A stretch of 64,000 nt of DNA. Source: Methylocystis sp. Sn-Cys (GTDB taxonomy: Bacteria; Pseudomonadota; Alphaproteobacteria; Rhizobiales; Beijerinckiaceae). The position numbers and the translations under genes were made by a program. Numbering within the stretch: position 1 is the stretch's first letter; every line of letters starts with the position of its first letter. Positions 1 to 8,450 of the stretch are shown piece by piece. The stretch covers positions 186,001-250,000 of the forward strand of contig NZ_JAERVJ010000006.1 in NCBI RefSeq assembly GCF_016745395.1, written 5' to 3'. Below the pieces are notes generated by a model. The model had not been told where the DNA came from. It saw only the letters and a list, made by a program, of their open reading frames with translations, and searched no databases.

Positions 1-811
1 CGCGAACATCTTTGCCTCTTTCCCCCTCGATTGCATAAGAGTTTGGGAGGATTCCCAGCGTGTCGGCGCGTAACCCTCGCCGAAGCGCCTCGAGGCTGAT
101 CAGCTCATCGACGAGAATATTGCCGAGATTGACGTCTGATCCGAACTGCCGAATAAGAAATGCCTGCTGTGCACGTTGCGGCGCCTCATAGATAAGGCGG
201 TCCGCCCGGCGGCTTCGCGCGAGCGCGTGGAGCACATTATGCCGGACCTTGCCGCAATCATCGTAGAGGCCGACTGTTCCGCTCTCTCGTCCTTCCACGA
301 CGATCCAGTCGGAACCGGCCATCAAGTCAGTTTCAATCTGGGAGATCCAGTCGACCGCCGATAGGATCTTACTTGGATCCTTGCTTCCAATCTCCGACAT
401 CACTTCGAACCCGAAAGACCGGGCGCGGGCGATAAGCATCTGCTTATCGCAGTACGGCATATCTGTCGCGCCGTCCGAGATTTCCACGCAATCGAAACCG
501 ACCTCTTTTGCGAACGCGAAGAAGCTTTCAGTTCGCCCCTGAAGCCAAGCTGCTTCCAACAGTGTGCCACCGGTGCAAGTCTTGACTTGAGCAGCGCGCA
601 GAACGGCGACTTTCGCTCGGGCGGTCGGATCGACGTAGGATGTGCCGAAGCCAAACTTCCAGACGTCGATGATCCGAGCCGCCGAAGAAAGGATGCTCTC
701 CGTCGCCAGCAGCGTACAGCCTTTGTCGAGAACGTGCGTGATCCCTTTACAACGCGGTTTCGCCGAACGTGGGGGAAGATCAAGGAAGGTTGGAAGCTCA
801 CTACCAGGCAT
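1..811 (-). CDS. Phosphosulfolactate synthase-like protein (ComA family), 3' end outside window
   Basis: The minus-strand frame is open from ATG 811 to the window edge (270 codons visible), so the C-terminus is missing. The translation shows a TIM-barrel pattern: KGITHVLDKG near the start, WKFGFGTSYVD around residue 50, an internal KTCTGGTLLEAA and FDCVEISDGA, and an EGRESG stretch around residue 175. These match the ComA family (PF02679), which adds sulfite to phosphoenolpyruvate to give phosphosulfolactate. The visible length is already at or slightly above the usual family size of about 250 residues. Bacterial homologues may use other acceptors, so the substrate is inferred. An OsmC gene lies 96 bp upstream on the same strand. 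The frame is absent from ordinary ORF calls because it has no stop in the window. Confidence 0.75.
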   Translation of the reverse strand, partial: MPGSELPTFLDLPPRSAKPRCKGITHVLDKGCTLLATESILSSAARIIDVWKFGFGTSYVDPTARAKVAVLRAAQVKTCTGGTLLEAAWLQGRTESFFAFAKEVGFDCVEISDGATDMPYCDKQMLIARARSFGFEVMSEIGSKDPSKILSAVDWISQIETDLMAGSDWIVVEGRESGTVGLYDDCGKVRHNVLHALARSRRADRLIYEAPQRAQQAFLIRQFGSDVNLGNILVDELISLEALRRGLRADTLGILPNSYAIEGERGKDVR

Positions 812-844
812 GACGCCGATCTCCCTGTGGCGACGCGTAGTATT

Positions 845-860
845 ATAGTATATACGCTAT
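845..860. promoter_or_regulatory. Imperfect palindrome upstream of the ComA-like gene
   Basis: ATAG-(8)-CTAT with a central GTATATAC, 34 bp upstream of the ATG at 811, in an AT-rich patch within GC-rich surroundings. The core resembles palindromes at 1510-1522 and 15076-15113. It could be an operator or simply an AT-rich promoter. Confidence 0.3.
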
Positions 861-907
861 GTCGCATCCGATAGCACGTCAAGGACGTGCGTGATCTCCC
901 GCGCGAT

Positions 908-1357
908 TCAGGGCGCCCCCGCAATGTTGGGCTCGCCTGCCGCCTCGACAGAAATTTCAACATCGGAGCGAAGAGTGTTGGTTACGTAGCACAGGCTCTC
1001 CGCACGACTGATTAGGGCATCGATCATCGAGGGGTCACATCCCATGCGAGCCGATATATGAATCGCGCGAAAGCGAGGGCCGTCGTAAGTCCCCGTTGCC
1101 GTCACCGCCAAGTGCTGCAACTCGACCGATAGCCTTTTGGCGCTAAAAGCGATTGCTAGCGTAAAGCAGGACGCCACAGCCGAAAGCAGAAGCTCCGTGG
1201 GTTGAGGCCCACTGTCATCTCCTCCGACGCTTTTCGGCTCATCCGCGACGAGAACGAAATTTCCTGCGCGTATGTCGCAGCGCAGCCCTCCGCGCCACGA
1301 ACTCTCCACCGATCGTTTGAAACGCCCTGATGCCATACTAAAGACCCCATATTGCAT
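908..1357 (-). CDS. OsmC/Ohr family peroxiredoxin-like protein
   Basis: A 149-residue protein of normal OsmC length. The two family cysteines are both present: one in the central helix motif SAVASCFTLA, the other in the late motif ESLCYVTNTL. These form the thiol pair that reduces organic hydroperoxides in OsmC/Ohr proteins. ATG 1357 has an AGGA ribosome site five bases upstream. It is followed by the ComA-like gene on the same strand and runs divergently from the nitrilase operon with about 320 bp between them. A role in handling thiol or peroxide stress, or a sulfur-linked substrate given the ComA-like neighbour, is inferred. Confidence 0.85.
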   Translation of the reverse strand: MQYGVFSMASGRFKRSVESSWRGGLRCDIRAGNFVLVADEPKSVGGDDSGPQPTELLLSAVASCFTLAIAFSAKRLSVELQHLAVTATGTYDGPRFRAIHISARMGCDPSMIDALISRAESLCYVTNTLRSDVEISVEAAGEPNIAGAP

Positions 1358-1509
1358 GAATTCCTGAAGCGCATTGTCTCAGACAAACCCGACCCACAAC
1401 GACAGATGCGTAGCAAGGGCCCCGAGGAGTGCTCTAAGGACGCATTCTCAAGCGTGGAGAAGCCCACTCTTTAGCAGATGCTGCCTTATCGCGGGCCGTT
1501 TTGCAAGAT

Positions 1510-1522
1510 TTGTATCATACAA
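1510..1522. promoter_or_regulatory. Perfect palindrome TTGTAT-C-ATACAA in the nitrilase/OsmC divergent promoter
   Basis: Six-base arms around one central base, in an AT-rich stretch between the OsmC start (1357) and the nitrilase start (1680). A TTGACT hexamer follows at 1532. The position suits an operator for one or both divergent transcripts; which protein binds is unknown. Confidence 0.4.
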
Positions 1523-1679
1523 TTTTTTATCTTGACTGCCAATTGAATGCATGATTGCATAGCCACTGTAACCACATTGACTGGCATGATTAGAGTCAAT
1601 CGAGGCCCGGCAACGAGTTGTAGCGCCGAAAATAAACCCGCGGGGAAGCGACGCCTCTCGGCTAGGGAAGGAAAAGCGA

Positions 1680-2693
1680 ATGGCTGAAAAACGAATTGTC
1701 AAAGTCGCCGCCGTGCAGATCGCTCCAGATCTGGACACCTCTGAAGGCACTCTAGATCGCGTGCTCGCGGCAATCGCGGAAGCTGCCCAAAAGGGCGTAC
1801 AGTTCGCAGTGTTTCCAGAGACATTCGTTCCCTGGTACCCGTATTTCTCTTTCGTCCGCCCACCCGTTCTTAGCGGCGCGGACCACATGCGCCTCTATGA
1901 GGAGGCTGTGGTTGTTCCAGGGCCGGTGACCGAGGCGGTAGCGCAGGCCGCGCGGCGGCACAAAATGGTGATCGTTCTCGGCGTCAACGAGCGCGATCAC
2001 GGTTCGCTTTACAATGCTCAGATCATCTTCGACGCGGACGGGCGGATTCTGCTGAAGCGCCGTAAGCTGACGCCGACCTTCCACGAACGCATGATCTGGG
2101 GTCAGGGCGACGGCGCCGGGTTGAAGGTTGTCGACTCCGCAGTCGGCCGGATCGGCGCGCTCGCCTGCTGGGAGCACTACAATCCGCTGGCCCGCTATGC
2201 GCTGATGGCGCAGCACGAAGAGATTCATGCCGCGCAATTCCCGGGTTCTCTCGTCGGCCAGCTCTTCGCCGACCAGATCGAGGTGACAATACGCCATCAT
2301 GCGCTGGAGAGCGGCTGCTTCGTGGTCAACGCCACGGGGTGGCTGACGGAAGACCAGATCGCCTCCATATCGCCGGACGAAAATCTGCGCCGCGGTCTGC
2401 GCGGCGGCTGCATGACAGCCATTGTCTCGCCCGAGGGTAATCACGTCGTGCCGCCCCTAACCTCCGGCGAGGGTCTGCTCATCGCCGAGCTCGACATGGG
2501 GCTGATCGTCAAACGCAAACGCATGATGGATTCGGTTGGCCACTACGCGCGGCCGGAGCTGCTGTCGCTGCTCATCGACGACCGCGTCGCGGCGCCGGTG
2601 CGCAGCATCAACGCAGCCCGCTTTTCATCCTCCGGCGAGTCGGCCGAGGACGCAGCCGAAATCTCGAGCGGGACGAACGATGATGCCGACTGA
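1680..2693 (+). CDS. nitC: Nit1C-type nitrilase (Sll0784 family)
   Basis: A 337-residue member of the carbon-nitrogen hydrolase superfamily. The catalytic triad is visible: Glu47 in FPETF, Lys129 in KRRKLTPT and Cys163 in ACWEH. The PWYPY segment after the Glu motif and the pattern HPxxLxxF-like tail are typical of the branch found in Nit1C clusters. The family hydrolyses nitriles to acids and ammonia, and Nit1C nitrilases have been tied to cyanide assimilation in pseudomonads. It heads an operon in which every following junction to 5320 overlaps. The next gene starts 14 bp before its stop. An AAGGAAAAGCG ribosome site precedes ATG 1680. Confidence 0.92.
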   Translation: MAEKRIVKVAAVQIAPDLDTSEGTLDRVLAAIAEAAQKGVQFAVFPETFVPWYPYFSFVRPPVLSGADHMRLYEEAVVVPGPVTEAVAQAARRHKMVIVLGVNERDHGSLYNAQIIFDADGRILLKRRKLTPTFHERMIWGQGDGAGLKVVDSAVGRIGALACWEHYNPLARYALMAQHEEIHAAQFPGSLVGQLFADQIEVTIRHHALESGCFVVNATGWLTEDQIASISPDENLRRGLRGGCMTAIVSPEGNHVVPPLTSGEGLLIAELDMGLIVKRKRMMDSVGHYARPELLSLLIDDRVAAPVRSINAARFSSSGESAEDAAEISSGTNDDAD

Positions 2694-3783
2694 GCATCTT
2701 ATCAATGAGCTGCAATCCTTCGGGATCCGGCTCGCCGCCCCCGGAAGCGCGGGGGTGACGAGGCGCGGCGGCGCCGGACCATCGGACCATGTGCCGGTGA
2801 CAATCGACGGGATGACGGTGATGGCGCCGGTGCATAATGCGCCGGCCTTCGAAAGCCCTTACCTGGCGGAAAAACCCAACGCCCAGGGGCGCAGCCGTCT
2901 GAGCCGCGACGGCGTTACGATCGGCGACATCTCGTTTACCGCGCGTCCCCGGTTCTACGATCGCGTCACAGCCGACGGCGTCCCCTACTCCCACATCGCG
3001 ACCTTGCATGGTCGCGATGTACTCGCCACGACAGTGCTGCAAACCTGCATCCGATACCAAAGCCGCGCAAAGACTTGCCAATTTTGCTCGATTGGCCACT
3101 CGCTCGCGGCCGGCCGCACCGTCGAGCGCAAGACGCCGTCGCAACTTGCGGAGGTCGCAAAAGCTGCGGTCGAATTCGACGGCGTTCGCCACATGGTGAT
3201 GACGACGGGCACGCCTCCCGGTCCCGACCGCGGCGCGGCAATTCTCGCCGAGAGCGCGCGCGCCGTAAAAGCCGCGGTCGACCTGCCGATCGAGGCGCAG
3301 TGCGAACCGCCGGATGACGACGCATGGTTTGTGCGCATGAAAGACGCCGGCGTCGACTCGCTCGGCATGCATCTCGAAGCGGTTTCGCCGGCGGTTCGTG
3401 CGCGCGTCATGCCAGGCAAGGCGCAAGTTCCAATCGAGCGCTACTTCTCAGCGTTCGAGGCCGCCGCGCCCATCTTCGGTCGCGGCCAGCTCTCGACCTT
3501 TATCCTCGCGGGATTGGGAGACAGCGCGGCGGAAATACTGGATATCTGCGAGCGTCTGACGTCGATCGGCGTTTATCCATTCGTAGTGCCTTTCGTGCCG
3601 ATCTCGGGGACGCCACTCGAAAGTCACCCGGCGCCGACGCCTGATTTCATGCACGCCGTCCTCGAACCGCTGGCCGCCATGCTCGCCAAGACGGGTCTTC
3701 AGTCTAACGAAATCAAAGCCGGGTGCGGCAAATGCGGCGCGTGCTCGGCCCTCTCCACTTATGAGCGGAAAACCGGCAAATGA
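2680..3783 (+). CDS. nitD: MSMEG_0568-type radical SAM protein of the Nit1C cluster
   Basis: A 367-residue radical SAM enzyme. The cysteines that should hold the 4Fe-4S cluster are Cys123, Cys133 and Cys136, giving C-x9-C-x2-C rather than the usual C-x3-C-x2-C. This spacing goes with the Nit1C radical SAM family. Near the C-terminus a second cysteine group (Cys349, 352, 355 in GCGKCGACS) may bind an auxiliary cluster. I chose ATG 2680 because it overlaps the nitrilase stop and begins where family homology begins; an upstream in-frame extension to 2536 lies inside the nitrilase and reads as low-complexity arginine. The reaction is not known. The gene overlaps the acetyltransferase gene by 4 bp (ATGA). 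Confidence 0.88.
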   Translation: MMPTEHLINELQSFGIRLAAPGSAGVTRRGGAGPSDHVPVTIDGMTVMAPVHNAPAFESPYLAEKPNAQGRSRLSRDGVTIGDISFTARPRFYDRVTADGVPYSHIATLHGRDVLATTVLQTCIRYQSRAKTCQFCSIGHSLAAGRTVERKTPSQLAEVAKAAVEFDGVRHMVMTTGTPPGPDRGAAILAESARAVKAAVDLPIEAQCEPPDDDAWFVRMKDAGVDSLGMHLEAVSPAVRARVMPGKAQVPIERYFSAFEAAAPIFGRGQLSTFILAGLGDSAAEILDICERLTSIGVYPFVVPFVPISGTPLESHPAPTPDFMHAVLEPLAAMLAKTGLQSNEIKAGCGKCGACSALSTYERKTGK

Positions 3784-4334
3784 CGGCTCCGCTCGACACC
3801 CCCCGCATCGCCTCGAGCCTTCAAATCAAATGGGCGACCGAGGAATGGGAAAAATCAGCCGCGATGGCGCTCCGGCGCCGCGTCTTCTGCGACGAACAAC
3901 AAGTCTTCGAGCAGGACGACCGAGATGAGATCGATGTGGCGGCCATCCCGCTGGTCGCCGTTTCGCTCTTTCAGGACATTGCCGACGGAGTGGTCGGCGC
4001 CGTGCGCATCCATGAGGACGAAGCCCGGGATGGAACCTGGTGGGGATCACGGCTCGCCGTCGAGAAGCGCTATCGCCGGTTCGGCGGCGTTGGCGTTGGC
4101 GCGGGGCTAATCCGCCTTGCGGTGTCCTCTGCGCATGCGCTTGGCTGCCGGCGTTTTCTCGCCAACGTGCAGAGCCAGAATGCGCCGCTGTTTCAGCGAC
4201 TGCATTGGCGATCGCTCGGTGAGTTCGAATGCCACGGCCGACTCCATCACCAAATGGAAGCGGATCTCAGCTATTACCCGCCATGTGAGACGCCGAACAT
4301 AGGCTTCTTCACCCGAGCGCGAGGCGCGGCATGA
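3780..4334 (+). CDS. nitE: GNAT N-acetyltransferase, MSMEG_0567/Sll0786 family
   Basis: A 184-residue GNAT-fold protein. The N-terminal half has the WEKSAAMALRRRVFCDEQQVF pattern (residues about 20-40) seen in acetyltransferases of the FlaR/Sll0786 type. The acetyl-CoA binding loop is the region RRFGGVGVGAGLIRLA (about 98-113). It overlaps nitD and nitF by 4 bp each, so translation is probably coupled. In Nit1C clusters this gene always travels with the nitrilase and radical SAM genes, which suggests that it acetylates an intermediate or product of that pathway; the acceptor is unknown. Confidence 0.88.
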   Translation: MTAPLDTPRIASSLQIKWATEEWEKSAAMALRRRVFCDEQQVFEQDDRDEIDVAAIPLVAVSLFQDIADGVVGAVRIHEDEARDGTWWGSRLAVEKRYRRFGGVGVGAGLIRLAVSSAHALGCRRFLANVQSQNAPLFQRLHWRSLGEFECHGRLHHQMEADLSYYPPCETPNIGFFTRARGAA

Positions 4335-5320
4335 CCATGTCAATCATCGCCAGCCAAGTCGCGCATACACTTAAGGAAAGCAAAAGTTTCGCGGCAAAAG
4401 CCGATATCGCCGACGTGATTGGCTTGCTTGGCGTTTCCGCCGAGGAAGCGATAGCGGTCGGCGACGACTGTGCGGCGATCCCGGACGGCGACAGTTATCT
4501 TTTAATTGCGATCGAAGGCTTCATGAATGAATTCGTCGCCCGAGATCCTTGGTTTGCGGGCTGGTGCGGCGTTATGGTCAATGTCTCCGACATCGCCGCA
4601 ATGGGGGGCGCGCCGATTGCGGTCGTCAATGCCATCTGGTCGGACGGCGTGGGCTCGGCCTCGCCGGTCCTTGAAGGCTTGAGAGAGGCGTCACGCGCCT
4701 TCGGGGTACCTGTCGTGGGCGGGCACAGCAATCTCCGTACGGACCGCGCCCAGCTTGCGGTCGCAATACTCGGGCGCGCCAAAAAGCTTCTCACCAGTTT
4801 CGACGCGGAGCCGGGCGACCAGCTTATTTCGGCGATCGATTTGCGCGGGCGCTTCCGAGAGCCGTTCTCGAATTGGGAAGCGGCAACGACCGCCCCACCT
4901 GAGCGCCTGCGAGGCGATCTCCAGCTCTTACCTGCAATCGCTGAAGCCGGGCTGTCGAAGGCCGCGAAGGATATCAGCCAAGGAGGCGTCGTCGGCACCG
5001 CGGCCATGCTGGCCGAATGCTCGAATGTCGCTGTCTCCATTGATCTCGCCGCAATTCCCAAGCCGGACTCGATCCCGTTAGAACGCTGGCTGACGAGCTT
5101 TCCCAGCTTCGGCTACCTGATCACGGCGCGTCCGAACAAGGTCGATGAAATCTTGGCTCTGTTCCGAGCGCGCGACATCGCCGCGGCAGCGATAGGCGAG
5201 ATCGCCTCGGGCGCCACCGTCGCAATTTGCAATCAAGGAAAGCGCGAAATCGTCTGGGACTTCTCCCAGAGAGCGCTGATCGGGTGCACCGCGCAGGGCG
5301 CGAATCGACGCTCGAATTGA
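4331..5320 (+). CDS. nitF: AIR synthase-related protein, Sll0787 family
   Basis: A 329-residue protein with the PurM/SelD/ThiL ATP-binding fold. The glycine/aspartate motif VGDDCAAIPDG (about residues 44-54), GVMVNVSDIAAMGG (about 81-94) and VVGGHSNLRT (about 133-142) are conserved family signatures for ATP and metal binding. It is a standard part of the Nit1C set. PurM-fold enzymes activate carbonyl or amide oxygen by phosphorylation, so a role in amidine or ring formation from a nitrile-derived intermediate is possible but inferred. It starts inside the stop of nitE and is followed after 31 bp by the LnmK-like gene. Confidence 0.88.
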   Translation: MTMSIIASQVAHTLKESKSFAAKADIADVIGLLGVSAEEAIAVGDDCAAIPDGDSYLLIAIEGFMNEFVARDPWFAGWCGVMVNVSDIAAMGGAPIAVVNAIWSDGVGSASPVLEGLREASRAFGVPVVGGHSNLRTDRAQLAVAILGRAKKLLTSFDAEPGDQLISAIDLRGRFREPFSNWEAATTAPPERLRGDLQLLPAIAEAGLSKAAKDISQGGVVGTAAMLAECSNVAVSIDLAAIPKPDSIPLERWLTSFPSFGYLITARPNKVDEILALFRARDIAAAAIGEIASGATVAICNQGKREIVWDFSQRALIGCTAQGANRRSN

Positions 5321-5351
5321 GAGCTGCAACCAAGGCGAGTCTACAGGTCAT

Positions 5352-6335
5352 ATGACACACACCCCTTTTCTCTCAGGCTCATCATCCCGAGACCATCTCG
5401 GTTGTCCCATGAGCGCATTTCACCCGGCGCTCAGCGCCACCGACACGCGGCGTGGGATCGAGATCGTCGCCGGACAACAATGCCGCTGGGGGCGTGCTGA
5501 AACGGATACGTATTTGCTGGGCATGCCCCAGCTTGGTCTGAACGGCCTCTCGGAAACCTGGCTCCTAAAAGAACTCGGCCATCGCCACTGGATGATGCTC
5601 GCGCGCCTCGCCGGGCAGGATGCGCCGCGTTTCACCGACGAGCGCGGCGCGCCCGTCTACGCAGCATTTTGTGCTCTGTCTATTTACGACGCTAGATTAG
5701 AAGCGGCGCGCGAGAACGATCATCTGGTTATCAGTTCAAAGCTGCGACGACTGTCCCGGACTCAGATGCTCAGCCGTCACGAACTGAATCTGCCAGATGG
5801 CGACATTGGCGTGGTCGAAATGGTGTCCACCTTCGTGCGTCGCGGCGCTGAGGGCGGCAATCATTCGGTTTCACGCTTCGCCGCGCCGGGGTTGCCGCCG
5901 GTATCTCCCGGGCTGGAAAACCATTGGCTCGCCGCCCGCGCAGCAGCACTACGCGCCGGACGGGCGGATGCCCATATGGGCTTCTCGGTTCGTCAGGCCC
6001 AACCGCGCAAGGTGGCTTCCTTCGACCCCTGCCCTAGCCAGGATTTCAATGGCGCTGGCCTGCTCTACTTCAGCAGCTTCGTATCTTTCGCCGATCGCAT
6101 GGAATGGTCGTTCGCGCGAGAAAAATCTCTCGGTGCGACAACGGTCAGGCGAGACGTGTTCTTCTCCGGCAACATAGATCCCGGCGAGACATTGGCGGTT
6201 AGCTTGGTTGAATTGCGGGACTATACGGAAACATTTGCTCATCACTGCCAGATCTTGCGCGAGCAAGACGGCGCTCCCTTGGCCCGCATTTTCACAGTCA
6301 GACGAGCGCCGACGAAACCAGAGCAATCCCGATGA
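5352..6335 (+). CDS. LnmK/Pnap_2097-like biosynthesis-cluster protein
   Basis: A 327-residue protein resembling the LnmK/Pnap_2097 group of double-hotdog proteins found in biosynthetic clusters. Visible signatures are TYLLGMPQLGLNGLSETWLLKELGHRHW (residues about 54-80) in the first half and DFNGAGLLYFSSFVSFADRMEW (about 229-250) in the second half, the latter being the typical hotdog helix. LnmK itself is a bifunctional acyltransferase/decarboxylase, but most relatives have no assigned reaction. The gene sits at the end of the Nit1C operon, and its presence argues that an acyl thioester is handled. ATG 5352 was used; ATG 5409 is an alternative, and neither has a strong ribosome site. Confidence 0.7.
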   Translation: MTHTPFLSGSSSRDHLGCPMSAFHPALSATDTRRGIEIVAGQQCRWGRAETDTYLLGMPQLGLNGLSETWLLKELGHRHWMMLARLAGQDAPRFTDERGAPVYAAFCALSIYDARLEAARENDHLVISSKLRRLSRTQMLSRHELNLPDGDIGVVEMVSTFVRRGAEGGNHSVSRFAAPGLPPVSPGLENHWLAARAAALRAGRADAHMGFSVRQAQPRKVASFDPCPSQDFNGAGLLYFSSFVSFADRMEWSFAREKSLGATTVRRDVFFSGNIDPGETLAVSLVELRDYTETFAHHCQILREQDGAPLARIFTVRRAPTKPEQSR

Positions 6336-6391
6336 TTGCCGAGAGCTCGCAATGAATCCAAAGGCTTTTTTCCCCGTGAGGAGTCCAAGCC

Positions 6392-6799
6392 ATGCCGAAG
6401 AGAGTACATGTTCCGCCTTTGTCGCCGTTACAGGCCGGTCTGCGGGGTCGATGCCCGCGTTGTGGACGAGGATCGCTCTTTAACGGCTTTCTTGAGCTTC
6501 ATAAGCAGTGCGACGCCTGCGGCCTCGATTATTCCTTTGCGGACCCAGCGGATGGGCCGGCGTTTTTCGTCATGTGTTTCGCCTGCGTTCCTTCGGTCGC
6601 GCTCGCCCTGTGGCTGGAGGCCGTCTATTCTCTTCCCTATTGGGCGCACCTTTTCACGACGCTTCCGTTCTTGTTAGTGACCTGTGTGCCGCCTCTGCGA
6701 CCGTTAAAAGGGTGGTTTGTCGCCCGCCAATATTACTATGACGCCGAAGAGGGCCGCCTTGCGCTCGAAGATGTGCGCGCCAAACATCAGACGACGTAA
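6392..6799 (+). CDS. DUF983 family membrane protein
   Basis: A 135-residue protein with the DUF983 signature GLRGRCPRCGRGSLFNGFL near residue 15-34, where two CxxC-type pairs (CPRC and CDAC) look like a small zinc ribbon. Two hydrophobic segments follow (about 52-72 and 80-100), so the protein is likely an inner-membrane protein with a cytosolic metal-binding head. ATG 6392 has GAGGAG eight bases upstream. It lies 56 bp after the LnmK-like gene on the same strand. DUF983 proteins are common in alphaproteobacteria, often beside cytochrome oxidase or other genes, and membership of this operon may be coincidental. Confidence 0.85.
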   Translation: MPKRVHVPPLSPLQAGLRGRCPRCGRGSLFNGFLELHKQCDACGLDYSFADPADGPAFFVMCFACVPSVALALWLEAVYSLPYWAHLFTTLPFLLVTCVPPLRPLKGWFVARQYYYDAEEGRLALEDVRAKHQTT

Positions 6800-6922
6800 C
6801 CGCGGCGATGACGACGCATCGGCTCGGTTCTCAGAGTCCCCAATTGTAGGATGACAAAATGCGCCGTGAGGGCGCCCGTGGTTCGGTCTTCATCAACAGA
6901 TGGAGGACCGCCAACGCCCTCA

Positions 6923-7579
6923 TCAGTCACGATTGCGACACGCTATCCAGATCAATTGAACCGGCATCTTGCTTTTATTTTCCCAATGGTGCGGGAGGTT
7001 GCCATCGAATTGCAGTGAGTCTCCCGCTTTCAGGATGTAGTCGCGACTGTTGACTCGGAAAGAGACCTCGCCTGACAAGACGTGAACGAGTTCCTCGCCC
7101 GCGTGTCTCAGGGCCTTCTCGCCGCTGGAGGCGCCAGGCGCCATTCGAGCGATCGCGGCGGCCGTCTGAAATTTCTGATAGGAGCCCGTTATGCCCGAGA
7201 GGCTCAATCCCTTATGTGACGTATAGACGCGCGGTCGCTGGTCCGCCGGCGTGTAATGGACGGGCTCCGGCAGAGTCTCGTCTTCCTCGACAAAATAAGA
7301 GACTGAAACGCCCAGGGCCGCAGCGAGCTTGAGCAGCGTGGTGATCGTCGGCACCATGCCGCTACGTTCGATCTTGTGAATTGCGGCAGGCGACACGTCG
7401 CTGATCTCTGCGAGCTGCTGCAAAGACAAGCCTTTTGTTCGACGCAGATTCGCCACCTTTTGGCCAACCAAACTCACAATGTCGTCTACTTCGCGAGAGC
7501 GCGAGCCTGCAACCTCGCGGGGCGCGCCATCAGCCGCCCGCTTCCGCGGTTCAGCCTTCTTCTTCGTCTGCGTAACCAA
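6923..7579 (-). CDS. XRE-family regulator with C-terminal cupin domain
   Basis: A 218-residue protein. A helix-turn-helix of the XRE type spans about residues 35-95 (VGQKVANLRRTKGLSLQQLAEIS... IERSGMVPTITTLLKLAAALGVSVSYF). A cupin barrel fills the C-terminal half (HAGEELVHVLSGEVSFRV, and GDSLQFDGNLPHHWEN), giving a small-molecule sensor. The start appears to be TTG 7579, preceded by GGAG with good spacing. This class often represses a catabolic operon and responds to its substrate. It lies in the same direction as, and 33 bp downstream of, the unknown gene at 7613-8278, between the nit operon and fdrA, so it is the natural candidate regulator of the island. Confidence 0.88.
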   Translation of the reverse strand: MVTQTKKKAEPRKRAADGAPREVAGSRSREVDDIVSLVGQKVANLRRTKGLSLQQLAEISDVSPAAIHKIERSGMVPTITTLLKLAAALGVSVSYFVEEDETLPEPVHYTPADQRPRVYTSHKGLSLSGITGSYQKFQTAAAIARMAPGASSGEKALRHAGEELVHVLSGEVSFRVNSRDYILKAGDSLQFDGNLPHHWENKSKMPVQLIWIACRNRD

Positions 7580-7612
7580 GGTGTACTCCGGCTTATCGGC
7601 GTAAAATGGCGA

Positions 7613-8278
7613 TTACCGATCTAGCGCTACAAGCGCCGTTTCGATTTTCATTTTCTGAGTATATTCGATACGGTCGCGCAGGGCGTCTCTCGATTCCAGC
7701 GCAGGTCCGACTGCCTCATGTTCTTTCCAATCGTCTACGCCGGGAGCGATTTCTATCACTTCTCCAGACTCAGGATCAAACCGCGCAAGCGCCGTCACGA
7801 AAACGGTCGCTCCGTCCAGCGGATTTCGTTGAAGCATGGATATGATGGCCAATCCAGTTTCAATATGCATCTCGATCCCCTGAAAAGGCGCGGCCGCCCC
7901 CCGATCGAGTTCCCCACTCCCTTCGAGGGTCACCCAGGCATGCCCTGAACCGCGCGCCTTGTCTATGCGCGATCTTCTAATCCTGCGAGCGTCGAGTTCA
8001 CATATCTCGCGCTCGCGGATAGCGAAGGCTGCGCCTAACAGTTGCTCCTTGGGAAAGGGTAATGCTTCCAAAGTAATTGCGAGCGTGGAGTCCCCTGGCC
8101 ATGCCGCCTCCAATTGTTCGAGCGCCTCGATATGGCGCAGCTCATCTGCCAATCTGCGGACGGTTCCCAGAATTCCTTGGTAGCGCGACACGTCCGAAAT
8201 AGCGCCCTCGTACAACTGGCGCTCAAACGCAGCCCAGCGTGCGCGCGGCGTATGATAATCCACCCTGCCGTCGATCAT
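7613..8278 (-). CDS. Unrecognised protein of the nitrile island
   Basis: A 221-residue soluble protein that I do not recognise. The reading frame is open to 8344, but ATG 8278 has a strong purine-rich ribosome site (GGGGGAGAGGAAGG) and is preferred. The sequence has no signal peptide or membrane segment. It is helical in the first third (RRLADELRHIEALEQLEAAW) and beta-like in the second, with GSGHAWVTLEGSGELDRG around residues 108-125 and a run of hydrophobic strands around IETGLAIISML. Its gene is co-directional with the XRE-cupin regulator and divergent from fdrA. The context suggests a metabolic or chaperone role with FdrA/DUF1116, but this is inference only. Confidence 0.7.
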   Translation of the reverse strand: MIDGRVDYHTPRARWAAFERQLYEGAISDVSRYQGILGTVRRLADELRHIEALEQLEAAWPGDSTLAITLEALPFPKEQLLGAAFAIREREICELDARRIRRSRIDKARGSGHAWVTLEGSGELDRGAAAPFQGIEMHIETGLAIISMLQRNPLDGATVFVTALARFDPESGEVIEIAPGVDDWKEHEAVGPALESRDALRDRIEYTQKMKIETALVALDR

Positions 8279-8344
8279 CCTTCCTCTCCCCCTGCCTCGG
8301 ATCGCCATCTTAGTTGGGCCATCCCCTTCTTTGCCTGACAACAA

Positions 8345-8359
8345 TCATACTAGATATGA
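8345..8359. promoter_or_regulatory. Inverted repeat TCATA-(5)-TATGA between divergent genes
   Basis: Five-base arms around CTAGA, in the 172-bp gap between the unknown gene (start 8278) and fdrA (start 8451). The position suits an operator. Its half-sites share the CATA/TATG pattern with the other palindromes of the island. Confidence 0.3.
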
Positions 8360-8450
8360 AATGAGAGTTCACTATAATAAACGTGCTTTGGACGCGCCCT
8401 GCTTCAACGCCGCAACCGTTCCCTCACAGGCCATCGCCTGCGACTAGAAG

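Noticed and set aside
400-963. 187-residue minus-strand frame beside the ComA-like gene
   Set aside because: It overlaps the ComA-like frame on the same strand and is rich in Arg, Ser and Cys with no family pattern; the ComA-like frame explains the region.
2536-2679. Longer N-terminus for the radical SAM protein
   Set aside because: It lies wholly inside the nitrilase gene and encodes Arg- and Ser-rich sequence; ATG 2680 fits the operon overlaps.
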